Source: CAIOYC01 sp964243985 (lineage in GTDB: Bacteria > Pseudomonadota > Alphaproteobacteria > Caulobacterales > Caulobacteraceae). Taken from it: 64,000 nucleotides of DNA. Position 1 is the first letter of the stretch. Each line of letters begins with the position of its first letter. The position numbers were made by a program, and so were the translations under genes. Under the pieces are notes generated by a model. That model did no database searches. It was given only the letters and a program-made list of their open reading frames with translations, and was not told the origin of the DNA. The stretch covers positions 5,258-69,257 of the forward strand of contig CAXTHJ010000007.1 of assembly GCA_964243985.1 (NCBI GenBank), in the 5' to 3' direction. Positions 52,736-61,664 of this stretch are shown in pieces.

Positions 52736-53308
52736 ATGAACAAGCCGAACACCAACGAGTCGTTTTTGAGCGACGTGAAGACGCTCCGCGACCGCGCCCG
52801 CCAAAGCATTGAGGACGGCGCCGTGACGCCGGACTACGAAGGTGACCCGAAAAAGACGGTCGAAATCTTGCAGTCCGTGCTGGCGACCGAACTGGTCTGC
52901 GTCCTACGCTACACCCAGCACTCCATCGCCGCCGCCGGCATCTCCAGCCAGGGCGTGAAGGCGGAGTTCGCCGAACACGCCAAGGAGGAGCACGAGCACG
53001 CCTTGGCCGTGGCCGAGCGGATCAACCAGCTCGGCGGAACGCCCAACTTCAACCCAGAAGGCCTCGCCACCCGTTCCGCCTCGCAATTCGCCGCCGGTGA
53101 GAACCTCGTGGACATGATCAAGGAAAACCTGATCGCTGAGCGGATCGCGGTGGAGCACTACCGCGAACTCATTCGCTATTTCGCCGACCACGATCCCGCG
53201 ACCAGGGTGATGATCGAAGGCATCTTGGTGGTCGAAGAAGAACATGCCGACGACATGCACGACCTTCTCGTCGCCCACGAGGGCACGCCAATGATCGAGG
53301 ACAAATAG
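52736..53308 (+). CDS. Ferritin-like (bacterioferritin-type) protein
   Basis: A 190-residue four-helix diiron protein. Iron-ligand patterns appear as LATELVCVLRYTQH, EHAKEEHEHALAVAERI, ERIAVEHYRELI and VVEEEHADDM. The Met for haem in classical Bfr is not obvious, so it is placed in the broader ferritin-like group. It probably stores iron or protects from oxidation. ATG at 52736. Confidence 0.9.
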   Translation: MNKPNTNESFLSDVKTLRDRARQSIEDGAVTPDYEGDPKKTVEILQSVLATELVCVLRYTQHSIAAAGISSQGVKAEFAEHAKEEHEHALAVAERINQLGGTPNFNPEGLATRSASQFAAGENLVDMIKENLIAERIAVEHYRELIRYFADHDPATRVMIEGILVVEEEHADDMHDLLVAHEGTPMIEDK

Positions 53309-53315
53309 GTCTCGC

Positions 53316-54827
53316 TCAACGCGTCGCGTGGGTCAGAAGCGCGATCAGCAAAGCGCCGAGACCAAGGCCCACAGCGACGCCGGTCCAGACTCCGGCTGCT
53401 CGGTCCACGACGATGGTATGTGACTCCCCCGGCGTCCGTTCCGCCCAGCGGGTCAAACCCTCAAAGGCGTTTAGCCCTCGTTCAGCCAGTTGTTTGACCT
53501 GGGCGGCGGGGGAGAGCTCCCGCGCGATCCACCGTTCGACAATCGGGCGTGCGGCTTCCCAGATGTCGTGGTCGGGATCGATGCGGCGGGCGACGCCTTC
53601 CACGCTGGCCATGGTCTTTTGCAGCAAAACAAGCTCTGGCCGCAGGTTCATCTCGAACAAGGCGGTGATTTCGAACAACTGTCCCAGCAGGCGGCCCATG
53701 GAGACCTCCCGCGCTGGCCGGCCGAAGATAGGCTCGCCCACAGCGCGCAAAGCCTGGGCGAAGGCGTCGATGCTGTGGCGGGCCGGGACGTAGCCGGCGT
53801 CGATGTGCACCTCGGCCACCCGCCGATAGTCGCGCCGCAGGAACCCCCAGAGAATTTCCGCCAGAAACCGCCGCTGCTCGTGATCGAGCCGCCCGACGAT
53901 CCCGAAATCCACCGCCATGATCTCTGCAGGCGCGGCGACGAAGAGGTTGCCCTCGTGCAGGTCGGCGTGGAACACGCCGTGGTCCAGCGCCTGGGCCAGA
54001 AAGGCGCGGATGAGGTTGTTGGCCAGCGCCGGGTGATCCAGGCCGTCCAAGGTAAGCGCCGCCGGAGATGAAAGCGCGGTTCCGGCGGCCCATTCCAAAG
54101 TCAACGCGCGCTTGCCCACCCCATCCCAAACCACCTTGGGCGCAGTCATATAACCGTCCTTGGCCATCACCTCGCCGAGCTCGGAGGCGCCAGCGGCCTC
54201 CAGGCGCAGGTCCAGCTCCAGCTCCAGCGACCGTGCCACCGTCTGGACGAAGGCTTCCGGCTGCAAACGCCGGGCGAGGGGGGCGAAACGGTTAGCGAGG
54301 CCGGCGCCAAGGATCATGGCGCCCACGTCCTTCGCGACGCGCACCTCTACTCCTGGCCGCAATACCTTCACGGCGACCCTTCGCCCGTCTAGCAGGGTCG
54401 CCGGGTGAGCCTGGGCGATCGAGGCGGCGGCGATGGCTGGCTCGAAGCTGGCGTAAAGGCTTGGGATCGCCCGCTCCAGGGTGCGCTCCACCTCCGCCTT
54501 GGCGATCTCCAGCGGAAACGGTGGCAGGGCGTCCTTCAGGTGGCTGAGGTCGGCGGCGAAGGCGGCGCCGAACACGTCCGCCCGGGTGGAGAGCAGCTGG
54601 CCGAGCTTGATCGCCACCGGTCCCAAGTGCTCGAACGCCAGCGCCACCCGCTCGCCGGGCCGGCCGCGCCGCGCCTTCCCGCTGGCGAACAGGCGCAGGG
54701 TGCGGGCGGCGAAGCGGGCGCTCGGCGGCAGCAGGGGATCGACTTCGCGCGGGGCCAAGGCGTCATGGCGGATCAGCACCCAGCCCGCGCCGATCAGGCG
54801 GAACGCTGAGGATAGGGTGCTGGTCAA
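53316..54827 (-). CDS. ubiB: Ubiquinone biosynthesis regulatory kinase-like protein UbiB
   Basis: A 503-residue ABC1/UbiB-type protein. The KxGQ region reads AIKLGQLLSTRADVF, HADLHEGN is the catalytic loop, and AVDFGIVG binds metal. The C-terminal tail VWTGVAVGLGLGALLIALLTH is a membrane anchor. It supports coenzyme Q synthesis, probably as an ATPase. The start is TTG at 54827. It converges with the ferritin-like gene, and ubiE is upstream across a REP pair. Confidence 0.94.
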   Translation of the reverse strand: MTSTLSSAFRLIGAGWVLIRHDALAPREVDPLLPPSARFAARTLRLFASGKARRGRPGERVALAFEHLGPVAIKLGQLLSTRADVFGAAFAADLSHLKDALPPFPLEIAKAEVERTLERAIPSLYASFEPAIAAASIAQAHPATLLDGRRVAVKVLRPGVEVRVAKDVGAMILGAGLANRFAPLARRLQPEAFVQTVARSLELELDLRLEAAGASELGEVMAKDGYMTAPKVVWDGVGKRALTLEWAAGTALSSPAALTLDGLDHPALANNLIRAFLAQALDHGVFHADLHEGNLFVAAPAEIMAVDFGIVGRLDHEQRRFLAEILWGFLRRDYRRVAEVHIDAGYVPARHSIDAFAQALRAVGEPIFGRPAREVSMGRLLGQLFEITALFEMNLRPELVLLQKTMASVEGVARRIDPDHDIWEAARPIVERWIARELSPAAQVKQLAERGLNAFEGLTRWAERTPGESHTIVVDRAAGVWTGVAVGLGLGALLIALLTHATR

Positions 54828-54862
54828 CTATCCAAACCTGAGCAACCGAACAGTCTCACCAC

Positions 54863-54892
54863 CCGCTGATCCCCGAGCAGGCGGGGAGCCAG
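54863..54892 (+). repeat. REP-like element, copy 1
   Basis: A 30-base unit with a hairpin of TCCCCG (54870-54875) and CGGGGA (54882-54887). It matches copy 2 at 27 of 30 positions in inverted orientation. Confidence 0.75.
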
Positions 54893-54937
54893 CCAAGTCA
54901 TCCGCTCGGCGCAGTCTGCCTGTTGAGCCCAGTCCAT

Positions 54938-54967
54938 CTGGGTCCCCGCCTGCGCGGGGATGAGCGG
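54938..54967 (-). repeat. REP-like element, copy 2, inverted
   Basis: A 30-base unit with a 7-base stem: TCCCCGC (54943-54949) with GCGGGGA (54954-54960). It is inverted relative to copy 1, with 45 bases between, forming a REP doublet in the ubiE-ubiB gap. Confidence 0.75.
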
Positions 54968-54986
54968 AGGTTGGGGAGCCAAAGGT

Positions 54987-55760
54987 CTAAACCGCCCAGC
55001 CGTGGTGCAGCGCCGCCACCCCGCCGGTGAAGTTGGTGTAGCCGGCGCGGGAAAAGCCGGCCGTCGTGATCATGTCGGCGAATTTCTGCTGCTCGGGAAA
55101 GCGGCGGATGCTCTCCACCAGGTATTGGTAGCTGTCGCGATCCTTCAGCACCATCTCGCCGATGCGGGGGATCACGGCGAAGGAATAGGCGTCATAGGCG
55201 GTGCGGAGCGCCTTGGCGGCGGGCTGAGAGAACTCCAGGCAGAGGAAGCGGCCTCCGGGCTTCAGCACGCGGCGGGCTTCAAGCAGGGCCGTGGGGATGT
55301 CGGTGACGTTGCGGATGCCGAAGGCGATCACATAGGCGTCGGCGGAGCGGTCCGGCAGCGGCAGGCGTTGGGCGTCGCCGACGGTCCAGGTAATCTCGGG
55401 GTCTAGGCCCCGCTCCCGGCCGGCGGCGATCATCTCGGCGTTGTAGTCGATGATCATCACGTTGGCATCAGCCCCGCCTCGGCGCGCCTTAGCCCGGCGG
55501 CCCAGCTTAGCGAGGCGGCGGGCGATGTCGCCCGTGCCGCCCGCACAATCGACGATGACCTCGCCGGGCTGGGGATTCAGCCGCGCGGCCGTCATGTCCT
55601 TCCAGAGCCGGTGCACGCCCGCGCTCATCAGGTCGTTCATCAGGTCATAGCGTCCCGCCACCCGGTCGAAAACGCCTCGCACGAGGGAGGGCTTTTCCGA
55701 GGGATCGACATTCCGGAACCCAAAGCTGACCCTATTAGTCAAAGAAGGCGTTTCGCTCAT
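54987..55760 (-). CDS. ubiE: Demethylmenaquinone/2-methoxy-6-polyprenyl-1,4-benzoquinol methyltransferase
   Basis: A 257-residue SAM methyltransferase. FDRVAGRYDLMNDLMSAGVHRLWK is the family signature in pieces, VIVDCAGGTGDIA is the SAM loop, and FGIRNVTDIPTAL and LCLEFSQP are conserved. ATG at 55760 is the usual start. With ubiB it serves ubiquinone synthesis. Confidence 0.96.
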   Translation of the reverse strand: MSETPSLTNRVSFGFRNVDPSEKPSLVRGVFDRVAGRYDLMNDLMSAGVHRLWKDMTAARLNPQPGEVIVDCAGGTGDIARRLAKLGRRAKARRGGADANVMIIDYNAEMIAAGRERGLDPEITWTVGDAQRLPLPDRSADAYVIAFGIRNVTDIPTALLEARRVLKPGGRFLCLEFSQPAAKALRTAYDAYSFAVIPRIGEMVLKDRDSYQYLVESIRRFPEQQKFADMITTAGFSRAGYTNFTGGVAALHHGWAV

Positions 55761-55803
55761 CGCATGGTGCTTAGAGCAAAACAGAGAGGGAGGTAAGCGG
55801 CCC

Positions 55804-56799
55804 CTAAAGCCCGTCGAACAGCGCGGTGGAGAGATACCGTTCCGCAAAGCTCGGGATGATGGCGACGATCAGCTTGCCGGCGTACTCGTCCCGCGCCGCC
55901 ACCTGAAACGCCGCCGCCAGGGCCGCGCCGGAGGAGATGCCCACGGGGATGCCGTCCGTCTTGGCCACGCGCCGAGCCATCTCGAAGCTCTCGTCATTGG
56001 AGACCTGCACCACCTCGTCGATCACGCCGCGGTCCAGGATGCCCGGCACAAAGCCTGCGCCAATGCCCTGGATCTTGTGCGGTCCCGGCGCGCCGCCGGA
56101 GAGCACGGGGGAGGCCTCGGGCTCAATGGCGAACATCTTCACCGACGGTTTGCGCGCCTTCAACACCTCGCCGACGCCGGAGATGGTGCCGCCGGTGCCG
56201 ACGCCAGAGATCACCGCATCCACCCGCCCCTCGGTGTCGTTCCAGATCTCCTCAGCGGTGGAGACGCGGTGGACGGCGGGATTGGCGGGATTCTCAAACT
56301 GTTGCGGCATGATCGCGCCGGGGATTTCAGCGATGATCTCCTGCGCCCGCGCCACGGCGCCGCGCATGCCCTTCTCGGCCGGGGTCAGCTCCAGCTTGGC
56401 GCCCAGCAGCAACAGCATCTTGCGCCGCTCCATCGACATGCTCTCCGGCATCACCAGGATCAGCTTGTAGCCCTTGGCCGCCGCCACGAACGCCAGGGCG
56501 ATGCCGGTGTTGCCGGAGGTGGGCTCGACGATGGTCGTCCCTTCCTTAATCAGCCCCTTCAGCTCCAGGGCTTCGATCATGGCGGCGCCGATGCGGTCCT
56601 TGACGCTGTTGATTGGGTTGAAGAATTCCAGCTTGGCCACCACTTCGCCCTTCGGCTGCAGCTCGGCGGTGAGGCGGGGCAGGCGCACCAGCGGCGTGTC
56701 GCCAATGGTGTCGACAATGGAGTCGTAGATCTTGCCCCGGCCTTTGCGGGCGTAGTGGTGGGCGTCATAAGCTTTGAGCGTTGAGGCGTCGTCAGGCAT
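55804..56799 (-). CDS. cysK: Cysteine synthase A (O-acetylserine sulfhydrylase)
   Basis: A 331-residue PLP enzyme. The Schiff-base Lys is in NPINSVKDRIG, EPTSGNTGIALAF binds substrate, and GVGTGGTISGVGEVLK holds the PLP phosphate. It makes cysteine from O-acetylserine and sulfide. It is slightly longer at the N-terminus than the E. coli enzyme. It lies between ubiE and a DNA methyltransferase, all leftward. Confidence 0.96.
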   Translation of the reverse strand: MPDDASTLKAYDAHHYARKGRGKIYDSIVDTIGDTPLVRLPRLTAELQPKGEVVAKLEFFNPINSVKDRIGAAMIEALELKGLIKEGTTIVEPTSGNTGIALAFVAAAKGYKLILVMPESMSMERRKMLLLLGAKLELTPAEKGMRGAVARAQEIIAEIPGAIMPQQFENPANPAVHRVSTAEEIWNDTEGRVDAVISGVGTGGTISGVGEVLKARKPSVKMFAIEPEASPVLSGGAPGPHKIQGIGAGFVPGILDRGVIDEVVQVSNDESFEMARRVAKTDGIPVGISSGAALAAAFQVAARDEYAGKLIVAIIPSFAERYLSTALFDGL

Positions 56800-56883
56800 G
56801 GGAGGCTTCTCTGAGGGCGGTCGGCGGCCTTTTCAAAGGCAGAATAGAACCTTGCGGCGCGCCTGTCTCGCCCCTCGAACAGT

Positions 56884-58011
56884 CTATTCCGCCGCCATTG
56901 CCTGCGCAGCTTGGGCGGAAAGCAGCGGCTCGATGATCTCGGCCGCGAGCCACCGCACGACGGGCGCGGCCACCCCATCGCCGATCACGTGCAACGCCTT
57001 GGTGGAGCCGGCGGGCAGGCGGTAGTCGTCGGGCAGGCCCATCAGCCGGGCGCCTTCGCGGGGAGTGAGCGGGCGGGTGCGCGCCTCGCCGCCCTTCACC
57101 ACCACGATAAATTGGCGGGAGGACCCGCCGCCCGGGGTGCGCAGACATCCGGCCAACCCGTCGAAGCGCACCTCGGCGCGCTGGACCTTGTGACCGGTCT
57201 CAATCCTCGTGCGGCGGTAGATCGCCCCGACGGCCTGGCCCACGTCCTTCATCGCGGCGAGCTTGGCCAGGTGCAGAGGCGAGGGCAGGACGAGCAGAGC
57301 GGCGGTCTTTTCAGGCGAATGCCACGAGACCCGATCGTCCGGCTCCAGCACGCTGGCGAGGTCGGCATTGCGGGCGGGCGGCGTGGGCGCGCTCCACCAT
57401 ATCCAGCGCGCTTTCAGCTCGTCCGGCAGCCGGCTGAAGGCGCTGGTCACGCGGACGCCGTGCAGGACGGGGTTCGGACGGCCCGGCGGCGCATCGGCCC
57501 GCGTGGCGATCACGAACATGCGGGGGCGGGACTGCGGCGTGAACCAGGCGGCGTCGGCCTCCAGCGCGCCGAAGCGGTAGCCTTCACCCGCCAGCGCGCC
57601 GCAGAGGGCGGTGAAATCCTCGCCGCCGTGGGAGTTCAGGAGGCCGACCACGTTCTCGATCACCACGGCGCGGGGGGCGCGGCTTTCGCGGCCGAGGGCC
57701 TGCACCACGCGCCAGAACCCCCAGAACGCCGAGGACCGTGCGCCGGAAAGCCCCGCCCGATTGCCGGCGAGGCTGACGTCCTGGCAGGGCGAGGACGCCC
57801 AGGCCAGATCGGCAACGCCGGGAAGCTGATTGGCCCGCACACCCCAGACGTCGCCTACGAGGAGATCGCCGCCGCCCCAGTTCGCCCGATAGGTCTCCGC
57901 CTTCACCGCATCGAAATCGTTGGCGAACAGGCAGCGCCACCCCTCGCCCAGCCCCGCGCGCGCCATGCCGCCGCCGGCGAAGAATTCGTAGAAGGTGAAG
58001 GGCGCGCTCAC
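56884..58011 (-). CDS. Orphan cytosine-5 DNA methyltransferase
   Basis: A 375-residue C5 methyltransferase. FYEFFAGGGMARAGL (motif I) is at residues 7-21, the catalytic Cys76 is in SSPCQDVS (motif IV), ENVVGLL (motif VI) follows at 119, the QxRxR-like motif VIII is SRPRMFVIA, and IGDGVAAPVVRWLA is motif X. The target domain lies between 190 and 300. No endonuclease or helper gene is next to it, so it is an orphan. Caulobacter has a similar orphan enzyme; the target site here is not known. The start is GTG at 58011. Confidence 0.93.
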   Translation of the reverse strand: MSAPFTFYEFFAGGGMARAGLGEGWRCLFANDFDAVKAETYRANWGGGDLLVGDVWGVRANQLPGVADLAWASSPCQDVSLAGNRAGLSGARSSAFWGFWRVVQALGRESRAPRAVVIENVVGLLNSHGGEDFTALCGALAGEGYRFGALEADAAWFTPQSRPRMFVIATRADAPPGRPNPVLHGVRVTSAFSRLPDELKARWIWWSAPTPPARNADLASVLEPDDRVSWHSPEKTAALLVLPSPLHLAKLAAMKDVGQAVGAIYRRTRIETGHKVQRAEVRFDGLAGCLRTPGGGSSRQFIVVVKGGEARTRPLTPREGARLMGLPDDYRLPAGSTKALHVIGDGVAAPVVRWLAAEIIEPLLSAQAAQAMAAE

Positions 58012-58131
58012 GCGGTGAGGCTAGGATGATTTGGGCGGGGAGTGAAGGCGGCTAACCAAGGCGGCCAACGTGATCAGTCGGCTTAGGTCTGATAAGGTGT
58101 CGTCCTGAATCAAGATGACTTGGGAGGGGAA

Positions 58132-58356
58132 ATGTCTCTCATTCTCACATGGTTGAAATTGAGCATCCTGATGACCGCACTAGTGCTGGCGGTCATCTTC
58201 TTCTGCATGTCTCAACAGCAAGGCCTCCACGCCCCGAATTGGGATGAACTCTGGCTTGCTTTGCCTCTACTCCTCAAAATATCGCCAATCGGCTTGGTTG
58301 GGTTCTTTCTAGGGCAGTGGTTTATTCACGCCACGAATGATAATGACACCGAATAG
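58132..58356 (+). CDS. Small membrane protein of unknown function
   Basis: A 74-residue protein with two hydrophobic helices (LSILMTALVLAVIFFCM near residues 9-25 and ISPIGLVGFFLGQWF near 50-64) and an acidic tail DNDTE. ATG at 58132 has an excellent GGGAGGGG ribosome site. It stands alone and divergent from the DNA methyltransferase. I do not recognise a family. Confidence 0.7.
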   Translation: MSLILTWLKLSILMTALVLAVIFFCMSQQQGLHAPNWDELWLALPLLLKISPIGLVGFFLGQWFIHATNDNDTE

Positions 58357-58421
58357 ATCAAGCATCGGGCGATCTCAGACAAGCCTGTGTGTAGCGGGTC
58401 CAAGCCGCCCCGATCAGCGCG

Positions 58422-58742
58422 CTAGTGCTGGCTCTCCGGCGTTGTCACTCTCAGCCCGTCCAGCGCGTCCGTCACCTTGATCTGGCACGACAGGCGGGAG
58501 TTGGGCTCGACGCCCTCGGCGAAGTCGAGCATGGATTCCTCCATGGCCGAGGCGGTCCCCACCTTGTCCACCCACGCCGCATCCACGTAAACGTGGCAGG
58601 TGGCGCAGGCGCAGGCGCCGCCGCAGTCCGCGTCGATGCCGGGCACATTGTGCTTGATGGCGCCTTCCATGACTGTGAGGCCGGCCTTGACCTCGGTGGG
58701 GCGTTCGGTTCCGGCGTGGTCGATGTAGATGATGGTGGGCAT
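58422..58742 (-). CDS. [2Fe-2S] ferredoxin (adrenodoxin/putidaredoxin type)
   Basis: A 106-residue ferredoxin. Cluster ligands are seen in DADCGGACACATCHVYV (C-x5-C-x2-C), with a fourth Cys in SRLSCQIKV. It is of the adrenodoxin type used by P450s or in Fe-S assembly. It is directly downstream of a ferredoxin reductase gene (24 bases), which would reduce it. No P450 gene is in the window. Confidence 0.95.
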   Translation of the reverse strand: MPTIIYIDHAGTERPTEVKAGLTVMEGAIKHNVPGIDADCGGACACATCHVYVDAAWVDKVGTASAMEESMLDFAEGVEPNSRLSCQIKVTDALDGLRVTTPESQH

Positions 58743-58766
58743 GATGTCCGTATCTTCCGTCGCGGA

Positions 58767-60014
58767 TCAGGCCGCGACCTCCTTCATGGATACCGACATA
58801 TCGCGAAGTTTGTCCGTCGCAACGGGTTTCCTTGACGCAATCAGCTGGCGGCCCGCCATGAACTCCGGCGGCGCATTGACGGCCTCCACCGCCTGCACCT
58901 TGTGGTCAGCGGTGAGGTGGAAGACGGCGAAGCGAGCGGCGTCTGGGATGGCCGCAGGATCGCCCCGGATCACGATCTGCGTGGCGTCATAAGACAAGCC
59001 GGCGATCTGCAGCTTCAGATCGTACTGATCCGACCAGAACCAGGGCACCTCGTGGGGCGGGGGGCTGCGGCCGGTGATGTGGGCGGCGGCCTGCTTGGCC
59101 TGCTCCAGGGCGTTGGGCACGCTCTCCAGGTGGCCGATGCGGTCATAGTGCGGCAGGGGCCGCCGGCTGCAGTCGCCGATGGCGTAGACGGCGGGGTCTG
59201 AGGTCTGGGCGGCGAGATCGACCAGGATGCCGTTCTCGCATTCCAACCCAGAGTCCTTGGCCAGTTCGTCGTTCGCGACCGCACCGACGCCCACCAGCAC
59301 TGAATCCGCCTCAATTAGCCGTCCATCCGACAGCCGCAAGCCGACGGCATGGCCGCCATCACCTTCGATGGCGTCAACACCGGCGCCGAGCTCGAACCCC
59401 ACGCCCTTTTGCCGGTGATAGTCCTGGAAGAAGGTCGACAGCTCTTGGCAGGCCACCCGCGCCAGCACTCGCGATTCCTTCTCGATCACCACCGCCTCGG
59501 CGCCCAGCGCGCGGGCTGAAGCCGCCGCTTCTAGTCCGATGTAGCCGCCGCCGATCACCGCCAGTCGCTTTCCGGGCGCGGAAAGGGCCGCTTTGAGCTT
59601 GTCCGCGTCTGCGGCGGTGCGAAGCTCCAACACGCCGTCGAGTGCGATCCCCGGCAGGGAGATGCGGCGCGCCCGCCGCCCGGTGGCGAGAATCAGGGTG
59701 TCGTACTGGATGGTTTCGCCGCCAATCAGCCGCACGGCCTTGGCGGTCCGGTCCAGGCTCTCCACCCGCGTATTGAGCCGAAGAGCGATGTTGTTCTCGG
59801 CATAGAAGCTGCTGGGCCGCAGCATGAGAGATTCAGGGGTCGCGTCGCCCTTCAGCCAAGCCTTAGAGAGGGGTGGGCGCTGATAGGGGGCGATAGGCTC
59901 CTCGCCGATAATGGTGATCGGGCCCTCGAACCCGTATTGGCGCAGGAACGCGGCGACCGAGCCCCCTGCATGGCCCGCGCCGACGATGACGATGTGGCGC
60001 CGCAGGTCGCTCAA
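58767..60014 (-). CDS. NAD(P)H-dependent ferredoxin reductase
   Basis: A 415-residue FAD enzyme. VIVGAGHAGGSVAAFLRQYG binds FAD and VIGGGYIGLEAAA binds NAD(P)H, with VYAIGDCSRRP near the C-terminus. It resembles putidaredoxin/rhodocoxin reductases. The start is TTG at 60014 (MSDLRRHIVIVGAG), as no ATG precedes the motif. It is co-transcribed with the ferredoxin. Confidence 0.94.
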   Translation of the reverse strand: MSDLRRHIVIVGAGHAGGSVAAFLRQYGFEGPITIIGEEPIAPYQRPPLSKAWLKGDATPESLMLRPSSFYAENNIALRLNTRVESLDRTAKAVRLIGGETIQYDTLILATGRRARRISLPGIALDGVLELRTAADADKLKAALSAPGKRLAVIGGGYIGLEAAASARALGAEAVVIEKESRVLARVACQELSTFFQDYHRQKGVGFELGAGVDAIEGDGGHAVGLRLSDGRLIEADSVLVGVGAVANDELAKDSGLECENGILVDLAAQTSDPAVYAIGDCSRRPLPHYDRIGHLESVPNALEQAKQAAAHITGRSPPPHEVPWFWSDQYDLKLQIAGLSYDATQIVIRGDPAAIPDAARFAVFHLTADHKVQAVEAVNAPPEFMAGRQLIASRKPVATDKLRDMSVSMKEVAA

Positions 60015-60093
60015 CTCGTCCCTCCCAAGCAGACGGCTGCAGCCCCACCGTCGCAGCGCACAAAAGAGGCGCGCTTGATGCGCCGCTTAGCGC

Positions 60094-60570
60094 ATGGGAA
60101 ACGCTGTGACCATGACCTTTGAACGGTGGTTCGACACGGCGGAGGCGCTGGCGGCTTTTGGCGGCGAGATCGCAGCGCGCCTGCGGCCAGGAGACGCGGT
60201 TTGCTTGTCGGGACCCCTCGGCGCCGGCAAATCCACCTTGGCGCGAGGGCTGATCCGCGCCTTGACCTCCCCGGAAGAGGAGGTCCCCAGCCCGACCTTC
60301 ACCCTGGTGCAGCTCTACGCCGGGCGGGATTTCCCGGTGGCTCATTTCGACCTTTATCGCCTGAAGTCGGCGGGGGAAGCCTATGAGCTCGGCCTCGACG
60401 AGGCTTTGGACACAGGCGCGGTGGTCATCGAATGGCCGCAACGCCTAGGGGATGCGCTGCCGCCCGACCGGCTCGATATAGAGATCACTCTGCCCGCCGA
60501 GGGCGAGGCGGGCGGACGCTGCGCGCAGGGGGCGGGCTATGGCGCCTGGAAGGAACGGGACGGGTTTTGA
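60094..60570 (+). CDS. tsaE: tRNA threonylcarbamoyladenosine ATPase TsaE
   Basis: A 158-residue P-loop ATPase that turns over the TsaBD complex. Walker A is GPLGAGKST at residues 40-48, followed by SPTFTLVQLYAG and HFDLYRL. The start is ATG at 60094, with ATG at 60112 possible. It overlaps amgK (TTGA). Confidence 0.95.
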   Translation: MGNAVTMTFERWFDTAEALAAFGGEIAARLRPGDAVCLSGPLGAGKSTLARGLIRALTSPEEEVPSPTFTLVQLYAGRDFPVAHFDLYRLKSAGEAYELGLDEALDTGAVVIEWPQRLGDALPPDRLDIEITLPAEGEAGGRCAQGAGYGAWKERDGF

Positions 60571-61664
60571 CCAAGGTCGATGAGCGCGAGGCGCTGAGGG
60601 TCTCCTTTCTGGGTCGCGCCGGACTCGCAGACGCCCGCCGCGAGGTCTTGGGCGGCGACGCCTCCACGCGGGCTTATGAGCGGCTTTATTTGAAGGACGG
60701 CTCGACCCGCATCCTCATGGACCAGGCGCCGCGGCTGGAAAGCCCGCCCTGTCCGCCTGAAGCGACGCCTGGGGAGCGGATGGCGCTCGGCTTCAACGCC
60801 GCTTACCGGCTTGCGGCTGGCCGGATTGACGCCTTCGTCGCTTGCGCGGCCTATTTGCGCGGGCGGGGGCTTTCGGCGCCAGAGGTGATCGCCGCAGACG
60901 ACGGCGCGGGACTGGCGTTGCTAGAGGACCTCGGCGACGATCTCTACGCCCGCGCCCTCCAGACCGGCGTAGACGAAGGCCTGCTCTACGACGTCGCCAT
61001 CGACGCTTTGATCGAACTGCACGCCAAAGCGCCGCCCGAGGTGCTGCACGACGGCGCCGCCACCTGGCCGCTCCTGGTCTACGATGATCTGGCGCTGAGG
61101 ATGGGAGGCGACCTGTTCGTGGAATGGCTGCCGAAGCTCCGACCAGCCCTGACGTTCGGCGCTGAGGCGGTGGCGGCTTGGGAGGCGGTGTGGGCGCCGA
61201 TACGGGCGCGGGGCGAAGCGGGCGCACGGGTGTTCTGCCACCGCGACTATCACGCCGAGAACCTGCTCTGGCTGCCGGCGCGGGACGGCGTTCAGCGGAT
61301 TGGGCTGATCGATTTCCAGGACGCGGTGCTCGCCCACCCGGCCTGGGACCTTTCCATGCTGCTGCACGACGCGCGGCGCGACATCGCCCCGGCCTTGGCT
61401 GAGCGATCCATGAAGCGCTACCTTGCCGCCCACCCGACCCTCGATCGCGACGCCTTCCTGGCCGATTTCCGCGCGCTCGGCGCGCTGAACACTTGCCGCA
61501 TCATCGGCATCTTCGCTCGCCTGGTCACCCGCGATGGCAAGCCGAAGTACGAGTCGATGTTGCCGCGCCTGTGGGCCTACCTGCAGCCGATGCTGGCCGC
61601 GCCGGACCTGGCGCCCCTGACCGCCTGGATGGACCGCTACGTCCCGCCGGACACCCGCGCATGA
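60567..61664 (+). CDS. amgK: Anomeric MurNAc/GlcNAc kinase AmgK
   Basis: A 365-residue aminoglycoside-phosphotransferase-fold sugar kinase. The catalytic loop is VFCHRDYHAENLLW and the metal motif LIDFQDAV. With MurU it recycles MurNAc to UDP-MurNAc, bypassing MurA and giving intrinsic fosfomycin tolerance in species that have it. The start is TTG at 60567, overlapping the tsaE stop; the frame before it is inside tsaE. It overlaps murU by 4 bases. Confidence 0.92.
   Translation: MTKVDEREALRVSFLGRAGLADARREVLGGDASTRAYERLYLKDGSTRILMDQAPRLESPPCPPEATPGERMALGFNAAYRLAAGRIDAFVACAAYLRGRGLSAPEVIAADDGAGLALLEDLGDDLYARALQTGVDEGLLYDVAIDALIELHAKAPPEVLHDGAATWPLLVYDDLALRMGGDLFVEWLPKLRPALTFGAEAVAAWEAVWAPIRARGEAGARVFCHRDYHAENLLWLPARDGVQRIGLIDFQDAVLAHPAWDLSMLLHDARRDIAPALAERSMKRYLAAHPTLDRDAFLADFRALGALNTCRIIGIFARLVTRDGKPKYESMLPRLWAYLQPMLAAPDLAPLTAWMDRYVPPDTRA

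Noticed and set aside
54536..54766. Minus-strand small frame within ubiB
   Set aside because: Out-of-frame shadow of ubiB, with Pro/Arg/Ala-rich composition and no start signal.
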